Shown: positions 22,347 to 33,808 of the stretch, piece after piece
Position numbering within the stretch: the first letter of the stretch is position 1
How the letters are laid out: each line of letters begins with the position of its first letter
Assembly (NCBI GenBank): GCA_026075535.2
Contig: AP026547.1
Span: 2,232,001 to 2,296,000 of the forward strand
DNA length: 64,000 bases
Reading direction: 5' to 3'
Source: Tricholoma matsutake
Taxonomy: Eukaryota; Basidiomycota; Agaricomycetes; Agaricales; Tricholomataceae
Notes under the pieces: model-generated
What the model was told of the DNA's origin: nothing
The model's input: the letters and a program-made list of their open reading frames with translations, nothing else
Database searches by the model: none
Position numbers and translations under genes: made by a program

Positions 22347-23315
22347 CTCTTGAGCAGCTGCAAGTTGTTTCCAAAGTTCCTGATGAAGGTCGTCTAAGTC
22401 GATGATGAACTCGCAGGCGCGCTGTGAGGCTAAGTCTCGGTTAGGGAAGACGGAAATGTTCAGGTGGTAGCCTTTGTTGGTGGAGAAAGGGGATACACCT
22501 GTAGAGGTGGAGGGAGCATTGTTGTAGGCAAATTCACCCAAGGGTAAGAGGTGAGACCAGTTGTCCTGCTGATAGTTACAGAAGGTCCAGAGGTACTGCT
22601 CCAAGGTCTGATTAAGTCATTCCATCTGACAATCACCTTGCAGGTGATAACCAGAAGTGAAGTGGATCCACTTGTCGAGCACTTTTCTGAGGGAGCGGAA
22701 GAAATGGGAGATGAACTCGGATCCCCGGTCGCAAGTGACGTGTGATGGGACACCATGCTTGGAGAAGACGTGGAGGATGAACAGGTTGGCTAATTCTTGG
22801 GCTGTGATTTCATTGACAGTTGGGATGAAGATGCCTTGTTTGGTGAGGCAGTCAACGATGACTAGGATAGTGGTGTGGCCATTGGAGTCGGGTAGTTGCT
22901 CAATGAAATCCATGGAGATTGAGTTCCAAGGTCATTCCGGAACCGGAAGTTGCTTTAGGAACCCGTAGGGCTTGTGTCGAGGCAATTTGGATCGCTTGCA
23001 AGTGGTACAAGATTTGCAGAATTCCTGGACAAAGGTGCAGAGGTTTGGCCAGACATATTCCCAGCAGACAAGCTGCTGGGTTTTGTTTTGTCTGAAGTGG
23101 CCAGAGAGGATATGATCGTGTTTGTACTGAAGGACCTTGAGGCAGAGATCTGCAATGTCTGGGACATAAATCTGGTTGAAGTGGTGGAGAAGACCTGCCT
23201 CATCTATGGTCCAGTTGGGGTCAACAGGTGTCGGAAGATGTGCGGATGATAGGGGGTCAAGGGGTAAGGAGATGTGGATGTCATAGTGAAGTTTCTCAAC
23301 ATCCATGATTACTGC

Positions 23316-24646
23316 TTATTGAAGGATAGGTGTTGCAAGGTAGGTGGCACGAAGGGAAGAGGTGAGTTGTTCCTGTGTGAATACAGGTTGGAAGTTGGTC
23401 GGGTTTACAGAGGCGAAGTCACTATTTCCCCCTTTGCGGTAGATGTCCCAATGTCTTGTGAGCACGTCTGGCTTGGCCCCTAATTTTCTGGGGCGAAAGC
23501 AGATAATGAGATTGAACTGTGAGAGGTACTTGGACCATCTGGCTTGACGGCGGGTGAGCAATTTAGTAGTGCTGAAGTACTCTAGATTTTTGTGGTCCAT
23601 GACCACATCGATTGGGTTTGCGGAACCCTCAAAATATTGCCGCCAATTCTTGAAGGCTTCAAAGATAGCCAGAAGTTCCTTGTCATGTGTATTGTAATTC
23701 AGTTTGGCAGGATTAAAGGAATGGGAATGGAAAGCGACCGGATGAATTTCTCCATCCACAGTGTAAACCGAGAGGATAGCTACTAGGGCATAGTCGGAAG
23801 CATTGGTTTCCAGAACCATTTGAGAGTCAGGTACCCATTGCATGAGGACGGGAGCATGGGTGAATTCTTGTTTAAGCTTTTCAAAAGCGTCGCAGCACTT
23901 CTTGTTGAAGTCCCAGGGTGTGGATTTCCATGTCAAGCGGGTGAGTTGGATGACAATGTCTGAATAGCTGTTAATGAAGCAGCAGTAAAAATTGCAAAAG
24001 CCTAAGAAGGATTGAATATCCTTAACTTTCCTAGGCTCAGGCCAGTCGAGCATGGTTTTGACTTTATCTTCAGACATCTGCAGCCCATCTGGTGAAAGGA
24101 TGAAACCTAGGTATTCCATGGTGTCTTTGTGGAACTCACATTTCTGAGGTGAAGCATAAAGTCCATTCTTCTGGAGTCTCCAAAGAACTTCCTTGACATG
24201 AGTTCCATGCTGCGATTTGTCATCGGAGTAGATCAGGATGTTGTCAAGGTAGACGATGACACAAACATCCAGCATGTCGCTGAAGATGTCATTCATAAAC
24301 CGCTGGAAGGCTGTGGGTGCATTAGTGAGGCCAAATGGAACTACCAACCACTCAAAGGATCCATAGTGGGTGCAGAAAGTAGTTTTCCATTCATCACCAT
24401 CCACAATGTGGACTAGGTGATAGGCGTGCTGCAAGTCTATCTTGGTAAACAAGCGGGTTTTTTGGGGGGAGTCGAGGAGGTTAGAAATGAGCGGAAGTGG
24501 GTAGCGGTCCTTCTTTGTGAGATGGTTGAGGCCTTGGTAGTTGACACAAAGTCATAGGCTGCCATCTTTCTTTTTGATGAAGAGAATAGGAGTGCCATGC
24601 GGAGATTTAGAGGGGCGAATGAAACCTGAGCAGACATTTTCATCAA
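23316..24646 (-). pseudogene. Element C reverse transcriptase and RNase H
   Basis: Motifs from 24646 down: LCVNYQGLNHLTKKD, FTKIDLQHAYH, FGLTNAPTAFQRFMN, the catalytic box YLDN (second Asp replaced by Asn), FLGFCNFY, and RNase H (ETNASDYALVAILS, VAFHSHSFNPAKLNY, HDKELLAI, TRRQARWSKYLSQFN). In-frame TGA near 24558 and 24658 at Arg positions separates it from protease. With YLDN and these stops the enzyme is not expected to work. Confidence 0.86.
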
Positions 24647-24653
24647 TGAAGAC

Positions 24654-25500
24654 TCATAAGGCTTCTAATTCAGAGGGAGAGAGGAAATACATGCAACCCG
24701 GAGGAGGGGGAGCATTATCCTCCATTTCTATCTTGAGGTCATAAGGGCAATGTGGAGGAAGGGTGTCTGCCTTAGTCTTATTAAAGACATCAGCAAATTC
24801 ATGGTACTTGGTGGGAATGTCAGATAAATCCGGTGGGTGTGAAGATTGAGCAGAGTGGGCGGATAACCCTTCTGGAGCAAAGGTCATCTGGAAAGCTACT
24901 GCCCCAGGAAGTTTGCTAGCATGCGCATATGCCGCAGCATTGATGAACAAAATGTTGGGAGGAGAAAACTCAGGTGGAATGGGGGGTTCTAAAGGTGCGG
25001 GTGAACTGCAGGTATCTACCAGAAGGTTCAGGGACAAAGGTGATGTCTTGGGTGCTGGACCTCTATGATCTGCAGAGTGGAAAGCGATTTGGCTTGAAGA
25101 CCAGTCAATCAACGGATTGTATTGCTTCAGCCAGTTATGACTGAGTACAGTGGAACAGGAAGAGTCTAGCAAGGTTACATAAAATGACAGATTGAACATT
25201 TCACCGGTAGGGAAGGTGACTGGAAGTTGGACAACTTGAGTTATGGTGGAGTTGCAAGATCCATCAAAGAGCCATAATCCAATCGGGTTAATGGATTTCA
25301 TGCTGAGTTGGTTATCCAACATGAAGGAGGAGTCAAGGAAGCAATGGGAGGAACCAGAATCAATAAGGGTTCGGACAGGAGCAGATTTGTCAGGAATGGT
25401 TAAAAGAGTGGTCAGGGAGTCAGGGTCAGAAAGAGCGGACACGTTGAGACAAATGTAGGCAGCCAAATGGGTAAGGTCAATGCAACCCCCAGCCCCAATG
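24654..25500 (-). pseudogene. Element C aspartic protease
   Basis: A retropepsin with the active-site motif LIDSGSSHCFLD and the distal part SCSTVLSHNWLKQYNPLIDW. It is followed by a linker with repeated Pro/Ser and the entry of the reverse transcriptase region (YHEFADVFNKTKADTLPPHCPYD). The open part from 25466 to 24654 is undamaged. Confidence 0.82.
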
Positions 25501-25843
25501 GCTGTTTCCTGAGGGTTGTGGACTATTTTTCCAAGTCTGTAGTGTCAGGAATGACAGTGGAAGCACAGGCTTTTGTGGCCTTGGATTTCGGGCAGTTTCC
25601 TGCTGTGTGCCCTTCCTCACTGCAGTAGAGGCAAAGTCATTCTCTCATGCGATGTTCTTGTTCCTCCCCAGTAAGCTTGCCATTCTTCCCCAACTTATCA
25701 GAGATGGACAGCTTGGGCTTGTCCCAGGGAGTGTTCTTTGTCATGGAAGACTGCTGGTTGGCGGTGTTACTGCAGGCGGAGTTCAAAGAGGATTGGTTGG
25801 TAGACAGGGAAGGACTTTTGGAAGTGTCCTTCCGACTAGGGTT
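25501..25843 (-). pseudogene. Element C gag C-terminus with zinc knuckle
   Basis: The minus strand encodes NPSRKDTSKS right after the element D target site, then KNTPWDKPKLSISDKL and the knuckle CLYCSEEGHTAGNC (C-x2-C-x4-H-x4-C). A TGA precedes the knuckle where an Arg is likely. It continues the gag segment at 34582-34933 on the far side of element D. Confidence 0.8.
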
Positions 25844-26508
25844 TGTTACAATTTTCCTTGTAACTCATGGAACCCGACTGACCCAACCGACCTGACGATC
25901 CCCTCCAGACAGGAGGCACTACCTGATTCATGCCTAGGGCATGTCCTTGACACCAGACACATGCACGACACATGCCGACTGCATGCATTCAATCCCCTTC
26001 TTGTGGAAGGCATCCTTGACGCATGGTGACTCCATGCACCCAAACCCATTCCCACACATGCTGTGATACAACAGCCCCTTGACATGAGGTCCGTGACATC
26101 AGACTCTCACGATCAACATGCTGCGCTGCAGCACTCCATGACATTGGACGCCTCATGCAAGGCATGAGGCTTATTGTTTCTATTCATACCTGATATGCAT
26201 CTACCTTTTCGGTTGGACAATAAGGACTTTCCTACTAGTATAAGTACTGCAACTTGTAGTAGGGATTGTCCTTAGTTTAGATCTAGGCATTCTACAGCCT
26301 TAACTTGCAACTCATGAACTTACTCAAAACCACTAAGGAAGCCCCTTAGTGCATGAACCTGAATGACTCTACGCAGAAGCCCTGCTAGAGTGCACTACCT
26401 ATCTTACATCGGACGCTCCAAGTAAGACTAGTGCTGAACAACTCGTCAAGGAAGCACCTCACCGAATGACATTGACTAGATCGAGTGATTGAGGCTTCAC
26501 CCTTAACA
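25844..26508 (+). repeat. 5' LTR of element D
   Basis: 665 bp, TG...CA ends, closely matching 33809-34576. It contains a hairpin GCCTCATGC/GGCATGAGGC near 26148-26170, the segment that is enlarged in the 3' LTR. Confidence 0.92.
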
Positions 26509-26674
26509 TAAGATCTAAACTATCTGCTAGCCCACCTACCTAGGTGTAGGCAATACATCTCGACACACACCACAATGACCAGGGTCTAGACAAACCCCAG
26601 ACTGACCACCAAGAGAAGCAGAACCACAGCCAGGTTCATCTTGGTACCGATACAATGGAAGACTAGTCCATTAC

Positions 26675-27427
26675 TTGACCCCAGCACAGCGTTGGTTCTA
26701 TGGATCAACCAACAGACAAAGAGGAGATTTCCTCACCAATGAAGACTTTGAACGACCACACACACCCCCACCTGAAACATCCACCCGCTTCCTAACAGAT
26801 GAAACCAACAACCTCTATAGTGAGATGTCTGAACCCACCGCAACCACACCGATGATGTCCGTGAAGGACATTCGAATCCGATCACCCACAGACTTCTCAG
26901 GAGAGCGGACCAAGACTGCCAAGTTCCTGCAGGAGATAGACCTGTACCTGCGAATCAATGACCAGGTCTATGACACGAACGACAAAAAGATCATCTTCAC
27001 ACTGTCCTTCATGAATGGAGGGACAGCAGCTGCCTGGGCGCAAACATTTGTCAACCAACACCAATCCGAGGGACTCGGAGAATACGCAGACTTCAGACAG
27101 AAGGTCCTAGAGGCCTTCTCACTGATTGACAATGCCAGAATGGCAAAGACAGAGATTAAGAATCTCAAACAAGGTTCAGGGAACCTCGAAGAATATGTGG
27201 CGAACTTCCACATCCTGAAAGACAGGATGGGAATCACTGAAGATGCCGCCATGATCGAGTACTTCATGGACGGACTGCACCCTGAATTACTGAAGAGGGT
27301 ACACACAATGGAGACAGTACCCAACACTCTCGAAGGCTGGATAAAGGCAGCTTCGAAATATGAAGGCCAATGGAAATGGGCCATGGCAATCCTGGGAAAG
27401 ACCAGGCAGAACCAACAGACAAAATAA
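26675..27427 (+). CDS. Element D gag capsid region
   Basis: A 250-residue retrotransposon gag: an N-terminal polar part, then the capsid-like segment with FSGERTKTAKFLQEIDLYL, KKIIFTLSFMNGGTAAAWAQTF and LIDNARMAKTEIKNLKQG, ending at a TAA. The zinc knuckle follows beyond the stop in another segment (CFICHQPGHRSSNH, near 27508-27550), where the last Cys of CCHC is His. Gag would form the virus-like particle. Confidence 0.82.
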   Translation: MTPAQRWFYGSTNRQRGDFLTNEDFERPHTPPPETSTRFLTDETNNLYSEMSEPTATTPMMSVKDIRIRSPTDFSGERTKTAKFLQEIDLYLRINDQVYDTNDKKIIFTLSFMNGGTAAAWAQTFVNQHQSEGLGEYADFRQKVLEAFSLIDNARMAKTEIKNLKQGSGNLEEYVANFHILKDRMGITEDAAMIEYFMDGLHPELLKRVHTMETVPNTLEGWIKAASKYEGQWKWAMAILGKTRQNQQTK

Positions 27428-27789
27428 ACGATGAAGAAAGGACAGCCCTCTCTTGACATCAACCGACTGACAAACCAAGAACATGTGGAACACCTCCAAA
27501 AGGGATTGTGTTTCATCTGTCACCAACCAGGACACCGATCGTCCAACCACAAGGATGGGAAGAGCCCCATCCAGACGGGATCAGCACCCCCTCCTTACTG
27601 AAATCACTTCACCCAGAAAGAGACTGGGGTGGATGCCTACCAGAAGATCCACACAATGCTGGATGAACTAGACGAAGAAGAGAAAGAACGAGGCCTCAAC
27701 CTCATGGAGGAATCGGGTTTTTAGAACAGCGGCCTGATACGACGCCAGTCACCGCTGTAGTCTCCCTAGGGTCTGTACTCTTAGCTACC

Positions 27790-28638
27790 ATGAATAGACA
27801 ATCTATGCACCTGTCTATTCGGGTAGCTGAGTCAGACAACAGGAAAGATGTTGCAACAAATGTGCTCCTCGACTCTGGAGCAGGAGGAGTCTTTATCGAC
27901 TCAAAATTTGTCGAACGAGAAGGGATCAAGACATATCCCTTAGGCCACACCATCCGGGCCACAAACGTAGATGGAACCCTGAATAGTCAGGGAACAATCA
28001 CCAGATGCATGAAAGGGAGGCTCCACATCAACGGGAGGAGCTACCCAATGGAATACCTAGTTGCCGGACTAGGCAAAGAATTGGTAATCCTGCGCCTGCC
28101 ATGGCTGCGGGAGATAAACCTGATCATCAACTGGAAGAAGGGAACCTTTGAGTTCCGAGACAAAGAACAACAGGCTCAAATCCAACAAATCTTGGAGAAG
28201 ACAAGAAGAGCCGAATGGCTCCCAAACACCCTAAAACTCCCCAGGGTCGACACTGAAAGGGAAGCACCCAATGACAGAATGGCACAAATTCGATGCATCA
28301 TAGCCAAGACAAGACAGAGGCTCTCTGAAGAGAAAGAGAGGAGCCTTGCCCGAGCCAGATTGGCTGTGGCAAAAACCAGAGAAAGACTCTCCAAAGAGAA
28401 GGAGAGAAACCTTGCCCGAGCCCGACTGGCCGTGGCAAAAACGAAGGAAAGGCTTTCCGAGAAGAAAGTGAAGGAGCTGAATTCAGTCCAGAAAGCCATC
28501 GCAAGGACCAGGACCAAGGACACTCCTAAAGAAGGTAGGAACCTCGAAGCAGCAAGACGTGCCATCGCCAAGACCCGAGAAAACCAGAAGAAAGAACAAC
28601 TGGAGAAGGGCAAAAACAACGGATGCGACAGGACATGA
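27790..28638 (+). CDS. Element D protease with repetitive coiled-coil tail
   Basis: Residues ~25-115 are a retropepsin domain with the active site LLDSGAGGVFID and a distal VILRLPWLREINLIINW motif. From ~residue 140 on there are four imperfect ~20-22-residue repeats of the type RARLAVAKTRERLSKEKER, strongly charged and helical, before the reverse transcriptase. Ty3 elements do not normally have such a repeat here. The segment ends at TGA 28636-28638. Confidence 0.78.
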   Translation: MNRQSMHLSIRVAESDNRKDVATNVLLDSGAGGVFIDSKFVEREGIKTYPLGHTIRATNVDGTLNSQGTITRCMKGRLHINGRSYPMEYLVAGLGKELVILRLPWLREINLIINWKKGTFEFRDKEQQAQIQQILEKTRRAEWLPNTLKLPRVDTEREAPNDRMAQIRCIIAKTRQRLSEEKERSLARARLAVAKTRERLSKEKERNLARARLAVAKTKERLSEKKVKELNSVQKAIARTRTKDTPKEGRNLEAARRAIAKTRENQKKEQLEKGKNNGCDRT

Positions 28639-29271
28639 TGAATCGTGCAAAAGATGAAGGAATTGCTAACCTCCACAGGGGAGGGAAGCACCGGCAAAAG
28701 GAATGTGAAAACGACACCACAAAACAGGACAAATGACCCTCAACAAAGGACTACCCCAACCCATGATTATGGGACCCCAGATCACGGTACCATCAATGCT
28801 GAAGTACCTATGCCCAGGGAGACCCCCCCTCAAGTGAAGGTCGAAGAGGTACCTGATGAGGAACTACTGGCAGATACCGGCATGGAAATACGAGCAACAG
28901 GAGAAACCCACAAACAAGATGCGACAGACCTCCTGATCACATATGTATGAGGAGAACCGGTCATTGGCATATTTGAAGAACCACCCCTGACCAAGGAACA
29001 CCGAGGACCGACCCATACATACATATGGAAAACAAACACGATCTCCAGGATTACAAAAGCCAAGGACTCCCCATGATATACATTCTCAAAGAGCGCATGG
29101 ATCAGAGCAAAGACATCCATTTCCCAGTGACTCACACATGAGCAAGATGAGGGGAGGGAGGCCAGCAAACAGACCCTGGATGACTTACTGCCACCAGAAT
29201 ACCAGACATACAGACAGGTATTTGAAAAGGCCGCATCTGAACAATTCCTGGAATCAAGACCGTGGGATCAT
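28639..29271 (+). pseudogene. Element D protease-reverse transcriptase linker
   Basis: The open frame from 28645 (KMKELLTSTGEGSTGKR and onward) stops at TGA 28948-28950, then resumes with GEPVIGIFEEPPL and DLLPPEYQTYRQVFEK. This is the usual polar linker leading into the reverse transcriptase palm. Confidence 0.6.
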
Positions 29272-30243
29272 GTGATCGACTTGAAGGAAGGCTTTGTACT
29301 GAAGGATTGCAAAGTCTACCCACTGACACCGAAAGAACAAGAGAAACTCAATGAGTTTCTCAACGAAAACCTGGAAAAAGGATACATCCAACCGTCAAAA
29401 TTGCCCATGGCATCCCCATTCTTCTTCATGTCGAAGAAGGACTCTGATGCTCTGCAACCTTGCCAAGACTATTGCTATCTGAACAAAAGAATGATCTGGA
29501 ACAACTACCCCCTGCCACTGATTGGAGACCTCTTGGACAAGCTGAAGGGAGCAAGATTTTTCACAAAGCTTGATATTCAATGGGGATATCATAATGTATG
29601 GATAAAGAAAGGAGACAAGTGGAAGGCAGCATTCAAGACTAACCGAGGGCTATTCGAGCCAATGGTGATGTTCTTTGGGCTGTGCAACTCACCGGCAACA
29701 TTCCAGGCCATGATGAACGATCTCTTCTGAGACATGTTAGATGAAGGATGGCTCATCATCTACATGGACAACATCCTGATCTTCTCAAAGATGGAAGAAG
29801 AACACCAAATAAGGACCGAAAGGGTCCTCGAACGACTACGACAATGTGATCTCTACCTGAAAACAGAGAAGTGCAAGTTCAATGTGCAAGAAGTCGATTT
29901 CTTGGGCATGATCATTAGGCCCAACGAACTTGCAATGGACAACACGAAACTGGCTGGGATCAAGGACTGGCCCACACCAAAGACAGTGAAGGATGTAAGA
30001 TCCTTCCTAGGATTCAGAAACTTCTATCGACAATTCATCGGACACTTCGCGGATCTGGCCAGACCACTGAATGATTTGACAAAGAAGAACCAGAAATTCG
30101 AATGGACAAATGACTGCCAGCAGTCGTTCGATACGCTAAAAAGAAAGTTCAATGAAGCCCCAGTACTGCTGATGCCAGATGCAACAAAACCATTTGTGGT
30201 GGAATCTGACGCCTCAAAATTTGCAACAGGTGCAGTACTCAGA
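29272..30243 (+). pseudogene. Element D reverse transcriptase
   Basis: Motifs: YPLTPKEQEKLNEFL, GYIQPSKLPMASPFFF, CQDYCYLNKR, FTKLDIQWGYHNVWI, FGLCNSPATFQAMMND, then TGA 29728-29730 (Arg position), the catalytic box YMDN (second Asp is Asn), [13 protein letters not shown], and the thumb [12 protein letters not shown]. RNase H begins at [15 protein letters not shown] before a TAA at 30244. It would copy element RNA into DNA if repaired. Confidence 0.88.
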
Positions 30244-30246
30244 TAA

Positions 30247-31425
30247 CAGGATGCCAACGGAGACTGGCACCCATGCAGATATATCTCTCACTCTTTCAAT
30301 GAAGCAGAAAGAAATTATGAGATATACGACAGGGAACTACTGGGAGTAATCTGAGCACTGGAAACATGGAGACACTACCTACAGGGGATGCCATTCCCTG
30401 TGATGGTACTATCCGATCACAAGAACCTGACATACTTCCATCAGGCCCAGAAACTGAACCGACAACAGGCTAGATGGAGCATCTACCTGTCACAATTCAA
30501 CCTGAAGCTACAACACGTACCAGGATCACAGATGGTACAATCTGACGCCCTATCGAGGAGAGCAGATCATATAGCCAAAGAAGACACCGATAACGAGGAC
30601 AAGACCATCCTCACTGATGAACTATTCATGAAAACAATCGACGCTGAACTCCAGGGAGCCCTGGTCTCAGCAATAATGAAGGACGACCTCGTAAATGACG
30701 CTTTACAAGCCCTGAAGAACAATGGAACTCTCCCAATCAAGTCTGCATTGGAGGACTGGAAATTTGAAGACAGCCTGCTCTTTTTCAAAGACAGATGCTA
30801 TGTGCCACAGGACAAAACCCTCCGCTGAGCGATCATATGGAAATACCATGACAGCATCACGACAGGGCACCCTGGACAATGGCAAACGATCGAACTGATC
30901 TGACACAACTACTGGTGGCCAGGAATGGCCAACTTCATCAAGAAATACATCGAAGGCTGCACAAAGTGCCAGCAACTGAAAGTGAACACACACCCGACAA
31001 CCCCACCACCGACACCGATATCATCCGATGCCAGCAGACCATTCGAGCTGGTAATGACAGATTTCATTATGGACCTGCCCGTAATAAACAGATTTGACTC
31101 AATCATGGTCATGGTAGACCATGGTCTTACAAAGGGGGTAATTTTTATCCCTTGCACGAAGACGATTGACGCACTTGGCGCCGTGGACCTCTACCTGCGC
31201 CATGTGTACACAAGATTTGGACTCCCCAGAAGAATCATCTCGGACAGAGACCCTCGATTCACATCCAAACTCTTCCGAGAACTCGGACAACTGCTCGGAA
31301 TCAAGCTATCCATGAGCACTGCCTATCACCCCCAGACCGACGGAGAAATGGAGCAAGTAAACCAAGAGCTAGAGGTTTACCTCTGCATGTTCTGTTTGAA
31401 CAAACCAGAAGATTGGGAGTGTTAT
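30247..31425 (+). pseudogene. Element D RNase H and integrase N-terminal part
   Basis: RNase H continues through [26 protein letters not shown] (30352-30354), and LSDHKNLTYFHQAQKLNRQQARW. The integrase follows with an HHCC finger (YHDS...GHPG, CTKCQ) broken by TGA at 30826-30828 and 30901-30903, and the core with [16 protein letters not shown] and DGEMEQVN. It is interrupted at 31425 by the solo LTR and resumes at 32137. Confidence 0.88.
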
Positions 31426-32131
31426 TGTCAAGAACTGTTCCTCGCCCGATCAGAACCCGCATCCATCCGACTCTTTCCCACACATCAAACATGACTTTTG
31501 TCTACACCTCCCGATTTCGTTCCCAGCCGCCTTGCACTGCCCACGCTGCTGTGCATCAGGCCGCCTTGTACAGCATCCACAGCTGCCTTTCCAAGGCTGC
31601 CATCTCTATTGCAAATTCAACTATGGATTCCTGTGCGGCTCCCGTAGGTAATTTATCTATGCAGTCGAGACACTGCCACAGTCTTTGTTCCTGTTCCGCA
31701 TTATTCCAGACTACAGTATTTAAGCTTAGTTAGTTTCGCCTTGTATTCCTCAGTTCGTATATCGACATAGACTCGACTTTACCCTGCCAATCTAAAACCT
31801 CCTTCTACTCCAACCCCTGTCCTCTAAGAGTCTGAACTACATTCGACTCAACCTCTAGTCTCCCTCCGAAGTTCTAGTCTAATCTGAACTCAACCTAAGT
31901 CCCTCTGTACTCCTCCCTACATTTACCTGCACTTTCCCACTCCTACCTCTAAACCCTTGACTTGAAATTAGGACACCAGACGAGGTGAAGGGCGCAGCTT
32001 CTTACAAGCTGAAGCCAAGTCCTTTCCGTTCCCCCTCCCACAGAATCCGCATCTACCCGACAATCTCCCGCTATCATCACCCACAGTGTCCGGTCAGATT
32101 CTGAAGCGGCCTCTAGGATCAGTTCTTAACA
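31426..32131 (+). repeat. Solo LTR of the element C family
   Basis: 706 bp, beginning TGTCAAGAACTG and ending CAGTTCTTAACA, with perfect 5-bp target duplication GTTAT (31421-31425 and 32132-32136). It is homologous in reverse orientation to 37431-38131. The interrupted integrase frame continues directly on the other side. Confidence 0.95.
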
Positions 32132-32136
32132 GTTAT

Positions 32137-32799
32137 CTCCCAACAGCAGAATTTGCGCATAACCAGAAGACGCACTCCACAGTAAAACATTCACCATTTT
32201 ACTTGATGATGGGATATCAGCCATGCGCTATCCCCACCCCATACAACAAGATGAATGTGCCAGCCACCAAACAGAGAATCCAAGAACTTCTCTCTGCGAG
32301 AAGGGAAGCTCTTGCTGCACATGAACTAGCCAGACAGGCTATGGCCGCCCGAATGAAAGGGTGATACGAACCATTCAAGGTTGGAGAACAAGTATGGCTT
32401 GACTCCAAGAACCTGAAGATTGGCTACCCAACGAGAAAATTGGTGCCAAAATGAGAAGGGCCCTTCGTGATTGAAGATGCCCTGTCAAGAGCGACATACC
32501 GATTGAAACTGCCGCCGAGATGGAAGATCCACCCAGTCTTCCATGTGGCTTTACTCACATGATACCATGAGAATGACACTCATGGGCGAAACTTCCTGAC
32601 TCCACCACCTGACCTCATGGAAGGAGAAAACGAATACGAGGTGGAAGCGATCATTGCACACAAGAAGCATGGCAAGACACGCCGTTACCTCATGAAATGG
32701 GTTGACTACCCGACATCCAAAAACACATGGGAACCCGAATCAAACTTGAAGAATGCCCCCGAGATCCTGATGGCATATAAGAAGAGGTACCACCTCTGA
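32137..32799 (+). pseudogene. Element D integrase C-terminus and chromodomain
   Basis: Starts with LPTAEFAHNQKTHSTVKHSPF and YLMMGYQP, continues with VGEQVWLDSKNLK, GPFVIEDAL, HPVFHVALL, and ends in a chromodomain (EYEVEAIIAHKKHGKTRRYLMKWVDYP...TWEPESNL). TGA codons at 32362-32364, 32452-32454 and 32560-32562 all replace expected Arg codons. Confidence 0.87.
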
Positions 32800-32953
32800 C
32801 GAGAACCCAAGAAACCCCCACTATCTGAACCGAACCCCAGCCAAACAACACCCCTGATACCCCCCAAATGATGATTGACCCACTGAACACTGACGCCCTT
32901 CACTTTCACCCCCACCCCACCCCTCTTCGATAAAGAATGAATACGAGAAGAAC

Positions 32954-33433
32954 ATGGCAACTGGACGACGAGTCATTGACCAGTCACCAAAAACAAACAG
33001 ACTGCCGGGGCAACCCTCTTGGGAATGCCCGCATGGAATCACATTCTGGATAAACAGAGATGTCTGGATAAAAAGAGTATCCTTGACTTGCCCAAGATGC
33101 TGCCTCTATATGCGGAGGAGCACAAAGATGGATTTAACCTGGGTAAGAGCACAATTCGAGGAATGGTGCTTTGAGGGAGAATTAGACGACGACAACTATT
33201 TCCCTGAAGAATTCGTTATCGACCGCGATGGTCTGACCCCAGGCAGGAGACCACTAGTGGGAATTAGCCCACTACTGTGGAATGACCTTCAGTGGAACAC
33301 CCACTATGATGAAGAAAGCGGATTTGAGCTGGCAAGGCAGCTCTTATTCGGACAACATGGAGAACTGGGGACATTGCTGTGTTCCAGCCAACACCCCCAC
33401 ACATCAACACCCCTGACCACTGAGCACAAATAA
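32954..33433 (+). CDS. Extra ORF of element D downstream of pol
   Basis: An open frame of 159 residues between the chromodomain and the 3' LTR, same strand as pol. It has CPHGITFWINRDVWIKRV, a CPRCC motif, WVRAQFEEWCFEGELDDDNYFPEEFV and ISPLLWNDLQWNTHYDEES. I do not recognise a family. The length, balanced composition and lack of stops suggest a real accessory gene rather than chance. Confidence 0.5.
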   Translation: MATGRRVIDQSPKTNRLPGQPSWECPHGITFWINRDVWIKRVSLTCPRCCLYMRRSTKMDLTWVRAQFEEWCFEGELDDDNYFPEEFVIDRDGLTPGRRPLVGISPLLWNDLQWNTHYDEESGFELARQLLFGQHGELGTLLCSSQHPHTSTPLTTEHK

Positions 33434-33439
33434 GTGCGA

Positions 33440-33560
33440 AGCAATTGTCCACAAAGATGTTAAACTACCGATCATCTGCAAAGACGTTAAACTACCGACC
33501 ATCTGCAGAGACGTTAAACTACCGAGCATCTGCAAAGATGTAAAACTATGGTGATTGCCC
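33440..33560 (+). repeat. 28-bp tandem repeat near the D 3' end
   Basis: About four imperfect copies of a unit containing CTGCAAAGACGTTAAACTACCGA lie before the 3' LTR. No coding meaning seen. Confidence 0.8.
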
Positions 33561-33794
33561 TTGATACTGCACAGACCCTACAGACCCCTCCCCTTCTGAT
33601 GACACCACCGACTCCTTGATACCACTGCTAAGGGCAGTATAGAATGAAAAGAACCCGATCACAGTCCAAGCTTGGACATGAACGATTCCTCCACCGCACC
33701 CCTTGATCCTGACCCACCCACATATCCAGACCATACCCAATCAGACCACGGAGGAGAGACAAAAATTTAGGTCTAAGTGTGGAACTTTCGACCA

Positions 33795-33808
33795 TAGTGG
33801 GGGGGTAA
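33795..33808 (+). promoter_or_regulatory. Polypurine tract of element D
   Basis: TAGTGGGGGGGTAA directly before the LTR start TGTTACAATT; the G run is the likely plus-strand primer. Confidence 0.65.

Larger units (their letters stand above)
20937..23306 (-). pseudogene. Element C integrase and chromodomain
   Basis: Read from 23306 down: a HHCC finger (H..GHFRQ.., CKSCTTC), the core with SMDFIEQLP, CDRGSEFISHF and GDCQME (D, D and E of the catalytic triad present), a FNIGDFAYV part, a GPFQIIARPG module, HPVFHVSQLEK, and a chromodomain (LYLVRWEGY...ETSWLP). In-frame TGA at 22619-22617 and near 22916, both at Arg positions. A hAT MITE (22022-22346) and a double fold-back (21321-21884) interrupt it; removing them with their target duplications restores continuous reading. 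Confidence 0.88.

Noticed and set aside
28948..32562. TGA read as Arg (altered genetic code) to explain the many TGA codons in elements
   Set aside because: Host genes in the window use TGA as a stop (eS10, MFS) and intact CGA codons remain in the elements; CpG decay explains it better.
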